64,000 nt of DNA from Dipodascopsis uninucleata var. uninucleata. Lineage: Eukaryota; Ascomycota; Lipomycetes; Lipomycetales; Lipomycetaceae. The DNA lies in the NCBI GenBank assembly GCA_030568195.1, contig JAJLTO010000005.1, positions 1,054,001-1,118,000 on the forward strand, read 5' to 3'. Shown piece after piece: positions 22,801 through 35,527 of this stretch. A program made the position numbers and the translations under genes. Every line of letters starts with the position of its first letter. Within the stretch, counting starts at the first letter, position 1. Under the pieces are notes generated by a model. It had not been told where the DNA came from, searched no databases, and saw only the letters and a program-made list of their open reading frames with translations.

Positions 22801-25800
22801 TTCTGCAAGAAATCTTTCTTGGCAATTGTCTGATATATATTTAGAGGTAGGACATTCTATATTGCAACGTTATACTAATCACTCTAGGTATGAAGGATCC
22901 GAAAACTTGTCTATGCTTCAGTGTAATGTTAGCGCAATGGAATCTTTGATGACTTGCGTTGATATGGCATGGCCCGCAATTCTATGTGGTCCTACTAACT
23001 CAGGAAAATCAAGTTTAATCCGTCTACTTGCAAAGCAAATCGGTGTACGTCTAGAGGAGTTTGCAATCAACAGTGATATCGACAGCATGGACATAGTAGG
23101 GGGCTATGACCAAATTGATATTGGACGTAAATCTTCTAAATGCTGGGAAAAGATTAGAAACTTTGTACTGGAAAGGTTAGCAGGTATTGATTCAAATGGC
23201 ATCCAATATACCATTCGGCTGAAAAATTTATTAAGCTCGATTAATGAGGCCTCTGTTGACTATTTGAAAGATGCATATGATCTTTTAGAGCAACTTCAGT
23301 TTTACGCTCATCAAGAGGCTTCAGACGTGATTTCTTCTATTTTGAGTGATATTAATACCCTGAATATACTTGCTCGTCAATATTCCCAGCAGGCAGCAAT
23401 ATTTGAGTGGTTTGACGGAATTCTAGTAAAAGCGGTTGAAGAAGGATTTTGGCTTGTGCTTGATAATGCCAATTTATGCGGTGCCTCTGTTCTAGATCGT
23501 CTGAACTCCTTGTTGGAACCTAATGGATTTCTTGTCATCAACGAACGCGGAATGGAAAATGGAGAACTAAAGATTTTAAAACCCCATCCAAATTTCAGAT
23601 TGTTCTTGACGGTCAATCCGTTAAATGGTGAGCTTTCAAGAGCCATGAGGAATAGAGGAATCGAAATTTATCTGGATGATCTCAATTCGCGTATGACACC
23701 AGTGGACAGGAGACTCGTTTGTTGTGGCCAGCATTTAGAAAGGTACATAGTCTCGGAAGCAGAGGAAACAGACCTTGATGTTACTGAACAAATGAGCGGC
23801 CTCACAATCAGCAAATCGCTTGATAATTTTTTAACGCGAGAATGGATAGATAGTAGTAATTCTTTCGTTAGATATTTTAGTAGCTTAATTGATATTGCTA
23901 GGTGTTCAGCTGAATATCAAGATCTAGATTCTCTTGCCGTTGCGTCTCTGGACTATATCCCCATAGTCTATAGGGATTATATTGGACGTTGGAATACTGT
24001 CCTTCGTGACTCTTTAGAATTTTCGGAGTCTGAGAGAGCCCTGGCTGAAACGGCAACGAAGATGTTCACTGAATTGTCAATCACTCCCATTGCTAATGAC
24101 ATGATGACTTTGTACCGCAGTACTGCTCTTGGATGTTCTGAGAAATATTACAAATATCAGGTATATATACATATATCTACTTTGCTTATCTGACATTTCT
24201 AACTATATTTATATAGAGTTATTACTCTCTTGCGAATCCTTATGCTCTGGGCTACATAAATACTTGTGTCGAGGAGAGTCAAATCAAAATAATGCATATT
24301 CTGTATGATATTACTGTCAGACTACTTCAAATGAAAGAGCAATGTCGCCGCATTGAGACTCGTGCTCGCGGATCGAATAGGAAGAAGCTTAACTTTATTG
24401 AGAAGTCTGCTCTCGCGTATCAAACGAATGTGAATACTGGCGTTTCATTTCATATCTATGCATTGGTGGTTAATATTGTTCTTTTCGTGGATAATTTTCT
24501 ATGCGTCAAAGCAAAGTTTCAGGCAAGCACAGAAGTTCTTCAGTCGTTGTATAAGATTTGCGACATATGGAATGATTTTATAAATCTTGTTAATTCAAAT
24601 ATAGTCGATGAAAGTCAATTTCCTATATATAACGAAATGTTTTTAGGACATTTCTCTTATATGAAGGATTTTGTGTTGGCTACTACAGAACTGGATCCAG
24701 CCAAATTGCAGGCATCGATTGATTCTTTCGGTTCGTTGATCAAATTACGAACTGGTCGTTTAATGGATAGTTTATGGAATGCTATGAGACCATCGCTTCC
24801 GATAACAGAAGAGGATTGGGCTTCATATCTGAATATGATAGATATCTTAAATAGCCTTGACGATGTCATGCTACATGTTCCCATGAGCAGAGTAGCAGTA
24901 TTTATCTCCATGCAACAGAAATTATTTGATGCTCTTGTGCGAAGTTCGAAGGCAACAACTTCGTTGACCCTTAATAACGATCTTAAAAAATATGTAACAG
25001 GATTTATTGAATCGTTAAAAAATGACAACAAGTTATTTGCACGTGAGCGAATGGCTTGGTGTAATACAGCCGGCTTTGTATTGAAATGCAAGGAGCTGAG
25101 TGGTCTGTTAAATGAACAGGAAGTAGATCCCGGACAGAAAACCTTGGAGCTTGGTATTTTAGCAAATAGGAAGTCTGCATCTTGGTTAGCATATATAGAG
25201 CGATCACCAGACTCTCACCTGAACGATATTCCCTTGTTGCGTTCTTTGTTTGAAAGCAATGATTACAAGGACTGTTTATCTGACTTCTTCGACGGAAGCA
25301 TCCTATCTTCTTTTATATCTTCTACAGAATACGTTCATCATGGAAAAATATCTAGGATATTAGATACTTTAGAGGAGACGCGCTTGTTTGGCAAGCTGTT
25401 TACTGAGTATAGTTCGGAAATCTGTACAAGCAAGACTCTCAGCCTCGTAAAATTACTAGTGAAACATATTAGATTGATTCTCGGAGCTCTCGATTCTACT
25501 ACTGAACCTCATTTTGACTATGATGATCTTCTTTGCAAGTTATTTGCCAAAGATAATGCCTATGCTACATGTCTAGATAATTTATTACTATATTCGAAGG
25601 AGAAGAATATTCCTTTTGAAGGAATAGTTAACGTTCTTGGTCTTCTCCGGACAGAAATAGAGAAAGTCAATTCTAATGAAGACCTTGATCAAATTTCACT
25701 TGGGAAAGCTATAGTTTGTTACTCTCGGATATTGATAAACTATTATCTACCAAATGTTCCGTATGATCCGGCAATTAGGCCGTATGTTCAGAAGCAGTGC

Positions 25801-28800
25801 ATTGATGCAGATCTGATCAGGATTTCATCTCTGTTACATGCTTCAAGGACTGTGGAAATGGTGGTGAGTGGAAATTCTTCAAATTCACGTATATCTCGTC
25901 TTGAATTGGAAGCAGAAAGTTTGAGTACATCGACTGTATCCATGGCAAGCTATAGACCTGTCCATTCCCGGTCTAGTGCTTTGTTCAAGGAATTTCAGCA
26001 ATTTTATAATTCCTTCATGGTTTCAGATAGAATGGATACATTAATATCAGAAATACTTGAAGGATCTTCTAAGTCAAGTCCCGTTGCAGAATTGTTTCAA
26101 AAGAATACTTCTCAGTTTCTTGAACGCATCAAGCGTCAATTCATACATTATACAGATTTGATAGCGCCATTGGAAAACTATATATACTGGATGAAAATTG
26201 GTGTTGGCTTGATTAATAATGGTACCAGAAATGCTAAAAATAGAACGATACAAGAGTTTTTATATCTTGTAGACGGCACTATGTTAAGTGGTGAATACAT
26301 AAGCGATGATATATTGAGAAGTCTGCAACTGCTTCGCAGCAATAACATTTCTCAAAACATCATACGAACCACTATGTTTAGCTGCTTACGGTGGATTAAG
26401 CTACGAACACAGGCTGAAGTGTTAGTAGATGAGACGTCGTTGGTTGCGGTAAATTCTATTCTGAAAGCGTTGTATTATCAATGGTTACTCGAACAACGAC
26501 ATGAGGATCAAGAGCAACGGTCAAAGTCGACGATATACAAGGCTGAGCAAGACGATGATGATGCTGAGTTTAAGAAATTATTCCCCGACTATGAAGACGT
26601 TGTTTCTTCTAACGATATTCAGAAAAGAAAGTCATCATCTATAGAAGATTATGATTTTGTCTTTTTAATTGGTGATATTTTTAAGGATCAAACGCAAGAC
26701 TTAAAATTTAATGACGCTATTTCTTCATCTTGGTCACTTTTCGGTGATTTAATGAAAAATGGTGTCTCGATGGCAACAGGTGACAAGTATTTTGTGAAAG
26801 TGTTACCAGCGTTTACTATGAAATTATCTACACTCACAAGAGATGAAGCAGAAATCGGAAATTTTTATATTGACAGCAACATCTCTGAAGCTGAAAAGAT
26901 ATCAAAACTGGCTTATGCCATTTTGGATCGTCTCAAAGATTTAATAGATAAATGGCCTGAAAATGAGATCCTGCACGATAGCTTTGTTATATGTAAGGAT
27001 CTCCTATCTTTCGATATAGATTCACCCGTTGCAAGATTCCTTCCTAAAGTAGAAGATCTTCTCGGATCACTTCATGAATGGGAAAAGATTGCTAGTAGAG
27101 AGTTTTCTGTGTCCAGAAATATAAACAGTTTGAATTCTCTTATTGTAGAATGGAGAAAGCTAGAACTGAAATCATGGTCTCATATTCTTGACAGAGAACT
27201 TGTACAGATGAGACGAAATGCTGCAGAGTTCTTTTTTTACCTCTACGAAAATATTATCGTGAATCCGATAAGATTACATGAATCTGGAGAAAATATTAAC
27301 GAGTATATGGATGAATTACTACAAGCTATTACTTCTTTCATAGGATCATCGCTTAAAGGGCAATTTAGTACTCGCTTAGACTTCCTAAAGTTCTTTAAAC
27401 TTTACTCTCAACGGCTTGCAGAGCTCACTCCGCAGCTTAGCATAATACCAACTGCTCTTGGAAATATCTTAGAGCTTTATGAACTCTTTACTCCCTTAGT
27501 TGACGATTCTATTGCTGCTCATCGTAAAGTAATTGAGAAGGAAGTTAAAGACACTATTCTACTTGCTAGCTGGAAAGACATTAATTTTTTGGCTTTGAAA
27601 GAAAGTGCTCGTCGTTCTCATTACCAATTGTACAAGTCTATTAGAAAGTTTAGAGCCGTATTAAGTGAACCTGTTAAAGCAATTCTAGAAAATGGCTTAG
27701 GTGATTCAGTGCTGCAGCAAGATCTTCTCACTGAAATGGAGCGAATTTCAGCTATGCCTGATATGGCAATTGCTGAACTTTTAGAAAAGGAATCGCTATT
27801 GATCACTATTGACAGCTGGGCTACACGTCCTGAACGTCTTGTGAATATGCGATCTACAGCATTAATGTTTAGTAAATATCAAAAAGATATTTTGTCTTGC
27901 GAACCTCCGTCACTACTTCTTTTTGCAAGATCTCTTGTTGAGACAATGAGAGAACTCAGAAAGGAGACTCCTCAGTCGCGTACCAAGGAAAATGAGTCTG
28001 CGATAAAGTTTCTTAAGGCCAGAAAGGCGAAACTACTCTCTGATACCCTTAAAGATCTGAAACGAATGGGCTTGAGATTTAGAGTACGGTCCGATATTGT
28101 GAACAGACAAGAAACTGTCACTAAAATTTTCGCTCTTCTGGAAGAAAGCAAGTGGTCTGCTAAAGATCATTATTTCTTCAGTTTCTTAGAGATGCTTCCT
28201 CAAGCACGCTCTTGTATTGGTGGCCATAACGAGGATTTAACCAAGACTCAAGTAGAGCGGTCTTTAGGTTGTATTGATAGTATTCTTAATATCGTGATAT
28301 TAGAACGAAATAATGTTCTCAGGTCTCTGAAGCAGCTTGATGATGCTAAACGTAGCTTCAAGGAGATGAATGTTCTTTGCTCATTTAACTTGCATAACGT
28401 ATCTGTCGCCGTTGACCTAAGATCCGGTGATATAGCTATCTTGTCATCATTCTTGCATCGAAGACTTAATATGATAGAGTTTGCTCTTTCTGTTAACCAG
28501 GCTCATTCGCAGCTCTCTGGATGCAATAATAGCGTGGTGGTAACATTGTTGGACAAGTGGAAATCTGACACTTTTACAGTGCTTCAAAAAGTCGGAAAAT
28601 ATAGCAATTTCAATGTTCTATCATTTTCAACGACTGCAGTTGTTTCTCTATTCAATGAAGTAGAAGAATTAATCCAATCTCAGCGAATAGAGGGCGTTGA
28701 ATGTTCTAATAGAGATGGCTCACTCCGTTATATATTGCAGCTGGTTGACGCGAGCCATATTCATCATCAACTCAAGACTACAGAACTTAAATATGATTCT

Positions 28801-31800
28801 TCACTATCCGATTTTGAGCTTTCTCTCAGAACTTTAGCCGACTCCATTTTAGTGGTCGTACAAAGCATTCGGGAAATTACCTCACAACTAGGAGCTATTA
28901 CAACGGACGATGAAAACTGGATAGTTTTGTCACATAATCTTCGTTTGAGACTCTTGCGTGCACTTCATATTTCTGAAATATCTGAGGTAGTATTGAAATG
29001 TATGCATACAATAAATGGAATGAACCTTAGTGACACTGTAGTCTGTCAAACTGTTGGCGCACTATGTGAATTCAGTAAGCCAATATTAGACAGCTATTTC
29101 AATCTAACTTATGCAGTCATTGAAAATTGCTATTCTGATCATAGTAATATGAGCAAAGCTGGATTGATTTTAGTAAAAGCGTTTGTTTCAGTGGCGAAAT
29201 CAGGATTCTGTTCCCCTCAGGAGCAGTCAGAAGAAGAAGAAGGTGGTGCAGCTCAGCAAGGAACGGGACTTGGTGACGGAGACGGCGAAGAAAGCATCAG
29301 CAATACTGTAGACAAGGACGAGGATCTAACAGATTTAGCTAACCAACCAAACGAATCGAAGGAGAAGGATGACAGAGACGACAAAGATGATGCTGATGAT
29401 GCAATTGAAATGGATGATGATATGGCTGGTGAAACTGAGGAAATTGACGAAAAGGAAAGGAACAATTCGGATAATGAAGATCAAGAAGACGAAATAGACG
29501 AAATAGACGAGGAAATTGGTGATGTGGATAATCTCGATCCTTCTGCTGTTGATGAGAAGATGTGGGATGACAATGCGCAAGAAGATCTAGAGGAAAGGTC
29601 TGCAAATCAACCCTTAGACAAATCCCAAGTTACAGACGATCTTGCAGCAAAATCGGAAGATAATAAGGAGGAGCCACAGTTTGAGAATCAAGATGAGCAA
29701 GATAAATCAGATCTTGAAGATGACGAGCATGAAGATGAAATGGCACAGGACGACTCCGTACAACAACAAGACCAACAGGATATTGATTCCACGATTCCGG
29801 AAAGTGATGTTTTGGATCTACCAGAAGATATGAATCTGGATCAGGGTGATGAATTTGAAAATGAGGATGCAGAATCGAAGTTAGACGATGATAACTTACC
29901 GGAAGACGATCCTTTGGATGATCCCATGCCATTTACAGAGAAAGATAAATCAAATGATACAGAAAAAGAAGGTGAAGATATTGAAGAAACCGAGTCTAAA
30001 ATGGATGAAAGCAATCAAGATGAAGTGAAAGCGGACGATAGTGAGGGTGGAATAACTGGTGACGAATTGGAAGAGGTGGAAGTCAAGGAAGACGATGAAG
30101 GAAACGAAGAAGATGCCTCTTCAGATGAGATGGATATAGATGAAGCAGAATTAGAAAGATCTGAGTTGAATCAAGAAAGTATGCAAGCTGAAGAGGAAGA
30201 GCTACAGAGAGAGAATGATGATGAGAATCTTGTATCTCAAAGTGAAGGCTTGAGAGGACCAGAAGACATTACAGATGAAGCAGATATTGATGCTTCTGCC
30301 GCTAAAGGCGCAGATGGAAAGGAAGACACCGGTGACGATACGAATGCAAATAAAGAGTCAGATGAACAAGAAAATTCAGAATCAGGCAAGCAGAACGTAC
30401 ACAATGATGCCAATGCGTCTGTCAGTCGCGAGCAGGATATGGATAGTGAGATATCTCCAGAGCAGTCCCATAAAGAGCTAGGCAACTCAAATGAAGAGTG
30501 GCATCGTCCAAACCAAAATATCCAAGGTTCAGACCCAGAATTGGAAGAAAAAGATAATGATAAAAGTGATAGTAACTTCAATGAATATCGTCACTTAGAC
30601 GAGAATCAAGCAACTCACGACACCCAAGCTCTTGGAATAGCAGCCAATGATATTACTCAAAAAATAGATGATGATTCGATGGCTATCGATGACACAAACG
30701 AAAAGAATGAGGAAGATGTTATTAACGAAGAAAATGTTGCCGAAATAGAGAATGTTGCCGAGGATCCAGTAGCTGGCCGACAGATTGCAGGAAGCATGGT
30801 CGGTGAACGCAACGTTGATAATGATTTTCTTACTAGCAGTCAGTATATAGATAGTGAAATGCAAGATACTGAAGGGGATAGTTTGCCAATTACTACGTCT
30901 TTACAAGTTGGAGATGATATGAGCTTAGCTTACAGATCGTTAGATGAGGCTAGACAACTCTGGCAGGAACATGAACGTGCTACTCAAGATTTATCTAGCG
31001 CGCTTTGTGAGCAGCTTCGGCTTGTTTTGGAGCCTACTCTCACAACTAAGCTAAAGGGTGACTTCAGGACTGGTAAACGACTCAACATGAAACGTATAAT
31101 ACCCTACATTGCTAGCCAGTACAAAAAAGATAAGATTTGGCTTAGACGAACCAAGCCAAGTAAGCGTGAATATCAGATAATGATCGCACTTGATGACTCT
31201 AAATCTATGTCTGAGTCAAAATGTGTCGAGCTTGCATTTGATACGTTGGCGTTAGTCTCAAAAGCTCTTGAACGACTAGAGTCTGGTCAGATATCTATTG
31301 TCAGATTTGGTGAGTCTTGCGAAGTTGTACATCCTTTCCAGAAGCCTTTTACTTCCGAAGCTGGTGTCAATGTTTTCCAGTGGTTTGGCTTCAATCAAAC
31401 TCGTACCGATGTAAGTGCCTTGGTTCAACGCTCTATTGCATTATTCGAAGAAGCAACAGGAAGTAGTAAGAGAAGCGACCTCTGGCGGTTAGAAATTATT
31501 ATTTCTGATGGTCTATGTGAGGACCATCTATCATTACGGCGTCTTGTCCGTCAGGCAAGAGAGCACAAAATTATGCTAGTATTTGTCATAATAGATGGTA
31601 TTACAAAGGGTGCTTCTTCAGCCGGTATTAACGATTCATCTTCTATTCTCGACTTGAGCCAAGTGACATATGAAACTGATGAAAGCGGTTCTATGAAACT
31701 TAAAGTCACGAAGTATTTGTCTTCATTCCCTTTTGAGTTTTACGTTATTGTACGAAATATTTCTGAGCTGCCTTCTGTTCTTTCTATTGTTTTACGGCAG

Positions 31801-31839
31801 TACTTTTCAGAGGTTGCAGATGTGCAAGAGTCATTTTAA
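16811..31839 (+). CDS. MDN1: midasin (Rea1/Mdn1), giant AAA ATPase of 60S ribosome assembly
   Basis: Midasin uses ATP to pull assembly factors (Ytm1, Rsa4) off pre-60S particles in the nucleolus and nucleoplasm. Two exons, 16,811–24,160 and 24,217–31,839, are joined across a 56-nt intron (GTATAT donor, TCTAAC branch), giving 4,990 residues; the yeast protein is about 4,900. Six AAA modules have P-loops near residues 317 (GAPGCGKT), 652 (GETGTGKT), 1083 (GPTSSGKT), 1366 (GETGCGKT), 1748 (GSPGVGKT) and 2060 (GPTNSGKS). AAA2 carries a basic insert (RKKRR), probably a nuclear signal. In AAA6 the Walker B reads LVLDNAN, with Asn where the other modules have Glu. A long linker follows, then an Asp/Glu-rich region (about 4120–4670) and a C-terminal MIDAS domain with D-x-S-x-S at 4776–4780. 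The protein appears intact. Confidence 0.98.
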
Positions 31840-32357
31840 ATTTTTGATTGTAAATAGATAGATGTACATATTTGCTGCTTGTCATTTAAAAAGGTTGTTG
31901 ATTATTTTGACGTACGTTAATAAAGAATTACACGAACTTCAATTAAATTTACTAATTCTTAATCGTTCTAATACATAAATCCTTGATATTTTTGAGCAAA
32001 TGCGCAGAAAAATAATATTTACTGAATAATTTTCCATGTCTACTGGGGTAAAATTTTAAAAGCCTCCGTGGGTTAAATTAAATCGGCATCGTACGTATAA
32101 AAAGTGACTTAATGGATGTACTCTGAATGCAGTCGGTCTGCGGCTTAAAAATAATAATATTGCATCGACTTGGAGGAACGCTTTACTTGTCATCGAGCTA
32201 TGACATAAATAAGATTGTCCTCTAGATTTCCGTTCCTCTAACAGCCAATATCGAAATCATTAGCTGACTCTATATATAGAATAGATATCATTAATTTGGC
32301 TTACATCTTGACACTAGTTAGTAGTTAAACCAAATAGAAGTTCAGACAAAAGAGAAG
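31840..32357. other. spacer between midasin and IES2
   Basis: This is 518 nt holding the midasin 3' flank and the IES2 promoter. A TATATATAGA run lies near 32,270, about 85 nt before the IES2 ATG. I see no gene or RNA here. Confidence 0.5.
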
Positions 32358-33605
32358 ATGGCCAGCGAAGTTGAACAGACGTCAGAACTCAGCGGAGAGT
32401 CATCAGATCTATCAGAACTAGAAGAATCTATAGTTAATGATAGCGAAGACGAGCAGTCAGATAGCACGAATAGTCGATCTGATGACGATGATGGAGAAGA
32501 TGACGATGAAGAACAAGATGGCACTGATGATGAATCAAGCACAAATGACGAGATTCAAATAGCAGTCGCCCCTCGCAAAACTGGTAGACATGCAGTGCAA
32601 GAGGAAAGTGAAGAGGAGGATGGTGGCGAGGAGGAAGAGGAGGAAGAGGAGGAAGAGGAGGAAGAGGAAGAAGAAGAGGAAGAAGACGAGCAGGAGCAGG
32701 AGCAGGAAGAAGACGAGCAGGAGCAGGAAGAAGAAGACGAGGTAGAAGACGAGGAAGAAGACGAGGAAGAAGAGGAAGACGACGAAGAAGAAGAAGAAGA
32801 AGATAGCAAAATGATAGAGACTTCTGACATCGATCATTCAGAAGATGTGAAGGATAATGACGAAATGGATATTGACATCGGGGAGGAAGAGGAAGAGGAA
32901 GAGGAAGAGATCCCAGAACCTGATGATGAAGATGAGGAATACGAGGAGACACGGCCTAAGCGCCGAGCTGTTCAGGCATCGTCTACGCGAAGTAGTAAGA
33001 GGCAGCAAACGCTACCGCCATCTCGTGTGAAGCCAACGTCTGTTGCTACTAAAAGAATGCAGAGCATTAGGAGCAATGGTATGTCAACATCAGATATTGA
33101 CAGTGAGGCTAGCATACCTGCTGCAAAGGAGAGCGAAGATGATGATGACGAAGAAGATTTTGAAGAGAACGAGTATACACCAATAGATTATTCGAGGCTA
33201 ACCGAACGTCAGAGGGCAAGGTTATTAGACCAATCTACAGAGCTGCAGGAACTGTCAAATGAAGTAGTTCGCAAGAAAGTTCTCACGCAAGACGAGATCA
33301 TGCTCAAACGAGCAGAAACATCTAGAAGGAGAAAGAACCTGTCTGAAAAGCGAAAAGAAGAAGAAAAGCAAGATACTATCAATAAGCTTCTCAAAAAACA
33401 GGCTCCAAAAAGAAAGGGGAAGGTTGGAAATACAAGTACGTTTAGTTCGGGTGCTACTGGAGATGAAGAAGTTGCGAAAGTGAAACCTCAATTACCTCTG
33501 CGATATTCGACCAAGAATATGTACAGATGGGTGTCAAACAGCAGAGGAATCATCCTGGGGGTTCCTGAAAGTATTGTAGAGGCAAAACATGGTAATCTAT
33601 TGTAA
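32358..33605 (+). CDS. IES2: INO80 complex subunit Ies2 (PAPA-1 family)
   Basis: Ies2 (human INO80B) is an essential part of the INO80 nucleosome-remodelling complex in the nucleus and stimulates its ATPase. The gene is a single exon of 415 residues with ATG context AAGATGG. The first 200 residues are strongly acidic, with long Glu/Asp runs. A basic segment follows (RPKRRA, SSKRQ). The PAPA-1-like region near residues 270–350 reads YSRLTERQRARLLDQ, EIMLKRAETSRRRKNLSEKRKEEEKQ and INKLLKKQ. The C-terminus YRWVSN…GIILGVPESI is the conserved Ies2 tail; the second Cys/His zinc finger of animal INO80B is absent, as in other fungi. The function call comes from the PAPA-1 block and tail, because the acidic part carries no identity. 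Confidence 0.9.
   Translation: MASEVEQTSELSGESSDLSELEESIVNDSEDEQSDSTNSRSDDDDGEDDDEEQDGTDDESSTNDEIQIAVAPRKTGRHAVQEESEEEDGGEEEEEEEEEEEEEEEEEEEDEQEQEQEEDEQEQEEEDEVEDEEEDEEEEEDDEEEEEEDSKMIETSDIDHSEDVKDNDEMDIDIGEEEEEEEEEIPEPDDEDEEYEETRPKRRAVQASSTRSSKRQQTLPPSRVKPTSVATKRMQSIRSNGMSTSDIDSEASIPAAKESEDDDDEEDFEENEYTPIDYSRLTERQRARLLDQSTELQELSNEVVRKKVLTQDEIMLKRAETSRRRKNLSEKRKEEEKQDTINKLLKKQAPKRKGKVGNTSTFSSGATGDEEVAKVKPQLPLRYSTKNMYRWVSNSRGIILGVPESIVEAKHGNLL
32601..32812 (+). repeat. purine-only GAGGAA/GAAGAC repeat coding Glu/Asp tract
   Basis: About 210 nt are almost purely G and A, built of GAGGAA, GAAGAA, GAAGAC and GAGCAG units. They encode an almost unbroken Glu/Asp/Gln run inside IES2. A shorter similar tract lies at 32,881–32,946. 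Such tracts expand and contract by slippage and generate long open frames on the other strand that are not genes. Confidence 0.85.
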
Positions 33606-33993
33606 TTATATTGGAAAAGTGTAAACAAATACGTATATATCTAAATGTGCAATGTACTTCTTATTTTTATGTAATGAAAATTCCAACTATAACTTACCAT
33701 AATACAAGAAATAACAGAAATCGCAACTCCCACTGATAATCTAAACATTGAAGAAAACTACTACAATTGGATCCCTAGATACCATAGTTATACGATAAGT
33801 GCATGGATCACTACATGCAATATTTATAATTACATTCCAATCATGATAAATCACAATCACCGTTGTATTCCAGTACTATTCAGAACTATTGTAACTGCCT
33901 TTAATTAGAATCTTGTTCAATTACAATCATATCTACTTTTAAAGATAATGTTACAACATACCAAAGATAGAGAGTAAATTAGAATCGGAGATC
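33606..33993. other. 3' flanks between convergent IES2 and BNA3
   Basis: This is 388 nt, AT-rich, holding the two terminators. I see no gene or repeat here. Confidence 0.5.
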
Positions 33994-35527
33994 TTAATTG
34001 TCTATATAAGGCTTAAGAAGCCTTAGTCGCTCGACAGCCTGTTCTAAATAATCGTCCGTCTTGCAAACAGCGAACCTCAAATACTTATCAGCAAGATGAG
34101 CATGATCAGGAAGATAGAACTCGCTAGGTGGGATTGTGACTAGACCAAGTTCTTTGATTAGCCAGTAAGCCATTCTAAAATCCTTTGCCCGTCCAACAGT
34201 AACGTCTGCAGGAAACGAATAATTCTCTGGTATACGAACTTTTGAAAAATTAACCAAAACAAAATATCCTCCCTCCGGGTCAGTATACTATATGCGCAAG
34301 AATGTCAGTAATTCAATCATTCTAAAAATAAAATAAATTGCCTTTAATGCTTACGGGTAATCCCAACTCGTCCCATATTCTATTGAATAGCTTCATTTTA
34401 TTCTTGTATGCTTGGACATGATCATCGAAGAAAGTATTTTCTTTCTTAGCAGATTCTCGCAGAGCAACAGCTGTACCTTCCTGCAATGGACTGTTGACAG
34501 CAAAACATATTCTTGTGTGTGCTGCAGAAACATATTTTATAAGCTCAGCATCACCAATCAGCCAGCCAACACGCCAGCCTGTGCAACTAAAAGTCTTTCC
34601 CGCCGAGCCAACAGTAAGTGTAAGACGACTCAATTCTGGGGATAGCGTTGCTATTCTAGTAAATGTAGTATAGTACAATCTGTCGTAAACTTCATCAGAG
34701 AGAACAATAATATTATTCTCAACCGCAATCTGGCCAATTGTCTCAAGCTCTTCGCGCGAAAACACTTTACCAACTGGGTTATGGGGAGAGTTCACTACTA
34801 TCATCTTTGTTTTGGGAGAAATCTTTGATCTAAGGTAATCAAAATCAACCTTCCACTCAGAAGAGGACACAGTACGAACGTCGTTGTCCGGAGGTGGAAT
34901 CAGTGGGACGTACACCACCTTACCACCCGGAAGTTCAATGTTGGATATGTACTGGTCGAAGAACGGTTCAAAAACAATTACTTCGTCTCCTTCATCAAGG
35001 AAGGCAGTGAAAGCCGAGAACATTCCCTCATTAGCTCCACTAGTTACAACAATCTCCGTTTCCCAATTGATTTTTCTACCAAATGAAGGCTCATAAGCAT
35101 CCGCGAGCGCCTGGCGGAGTGTTGGTCGTCCCTTAGTGTGCGAGTATTGATTGCACGAAACTTCGTTCAAAGCATTCTGGGCAGCTTTAATTGCGAAGTC
35201 TGGTGGGTTATATGAGAAGAATCCCTGGCCCAAATTGAGAACAGGAAATGGTAGAGTCTTCTGAGCATCTGCTGCTGTTTCGTTGACTATAGTCCACACA
35301 TCTTTAGCCTGTGCTGCAATCTTTGAAGATGGCTTTGGAAAGCGAAAAGGCTTTGCTTCGGGCATTTGTACTTCGACCTTTCCTTTACCTGTTACGTATT
35401 CGCTTCTGAAGGTATTGGTGAGGGGCCGCAAAAATAATCTCTGTTTGCAGCCTATTTTGCTTACCGTAGTCTTCGCAGTTTCGTTGACGAATAAGTTTTT
35501 TCGACCAAAACAGGTCAAAGATTGCAT
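33994..35527 (-). CDS. BNA3: kynurenine aminotransferase (class I PLP aminotransferase)
   Basis: This enzyme transaminates kynurenine to kynurenic acid, a side branch of the tryptophan-to-NAD pathway. Exons are 35527–34355 and 34287–33994, with a 67-nt intron (GTAAGC donor, CATATAG acceptor), giving 488 residues. The fold-type I core shows LGQGFFSY, SGANEGMF, NSPHNPVGKV, LSDEVYDRL, and the PLP lysine in SAGKTFSCTGWRVGW. The second exon supplies YTDPEGGYFVL and the C-terminal VCKTDDYLEQAVERL. Relative to yeast Bna3 (444 residues) there is an N-terminal extension rich in Arg, Lys and Thr (GRKNLF, KQRLFLRPLTNTF) that looks like a mitochondrial presequence. An in-frame ATG at 35365 would give a 434-residue form without it. 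Related class I enzymes such as cysteine-conjugate β-lyase share this sequence, so the substrate range may be broader. Confidence 0.93.

Noticed and set aside
29253-29932. Several overlapping antisense frames opposite the acidic region of midasin
   Set aside because: Same cause: biased Asp/Glu codons on the sense strand give open low-complexity frames on the other.
32434-32952. Long antisense frames rich in Ser, Leu, Pro or Phe opposite IES2
   Set aside because: They are the mirror of the GA-rich repeat, which contains no stop trinucleotides in several frames. They carry no motif and lie fully inside a conserved gene.
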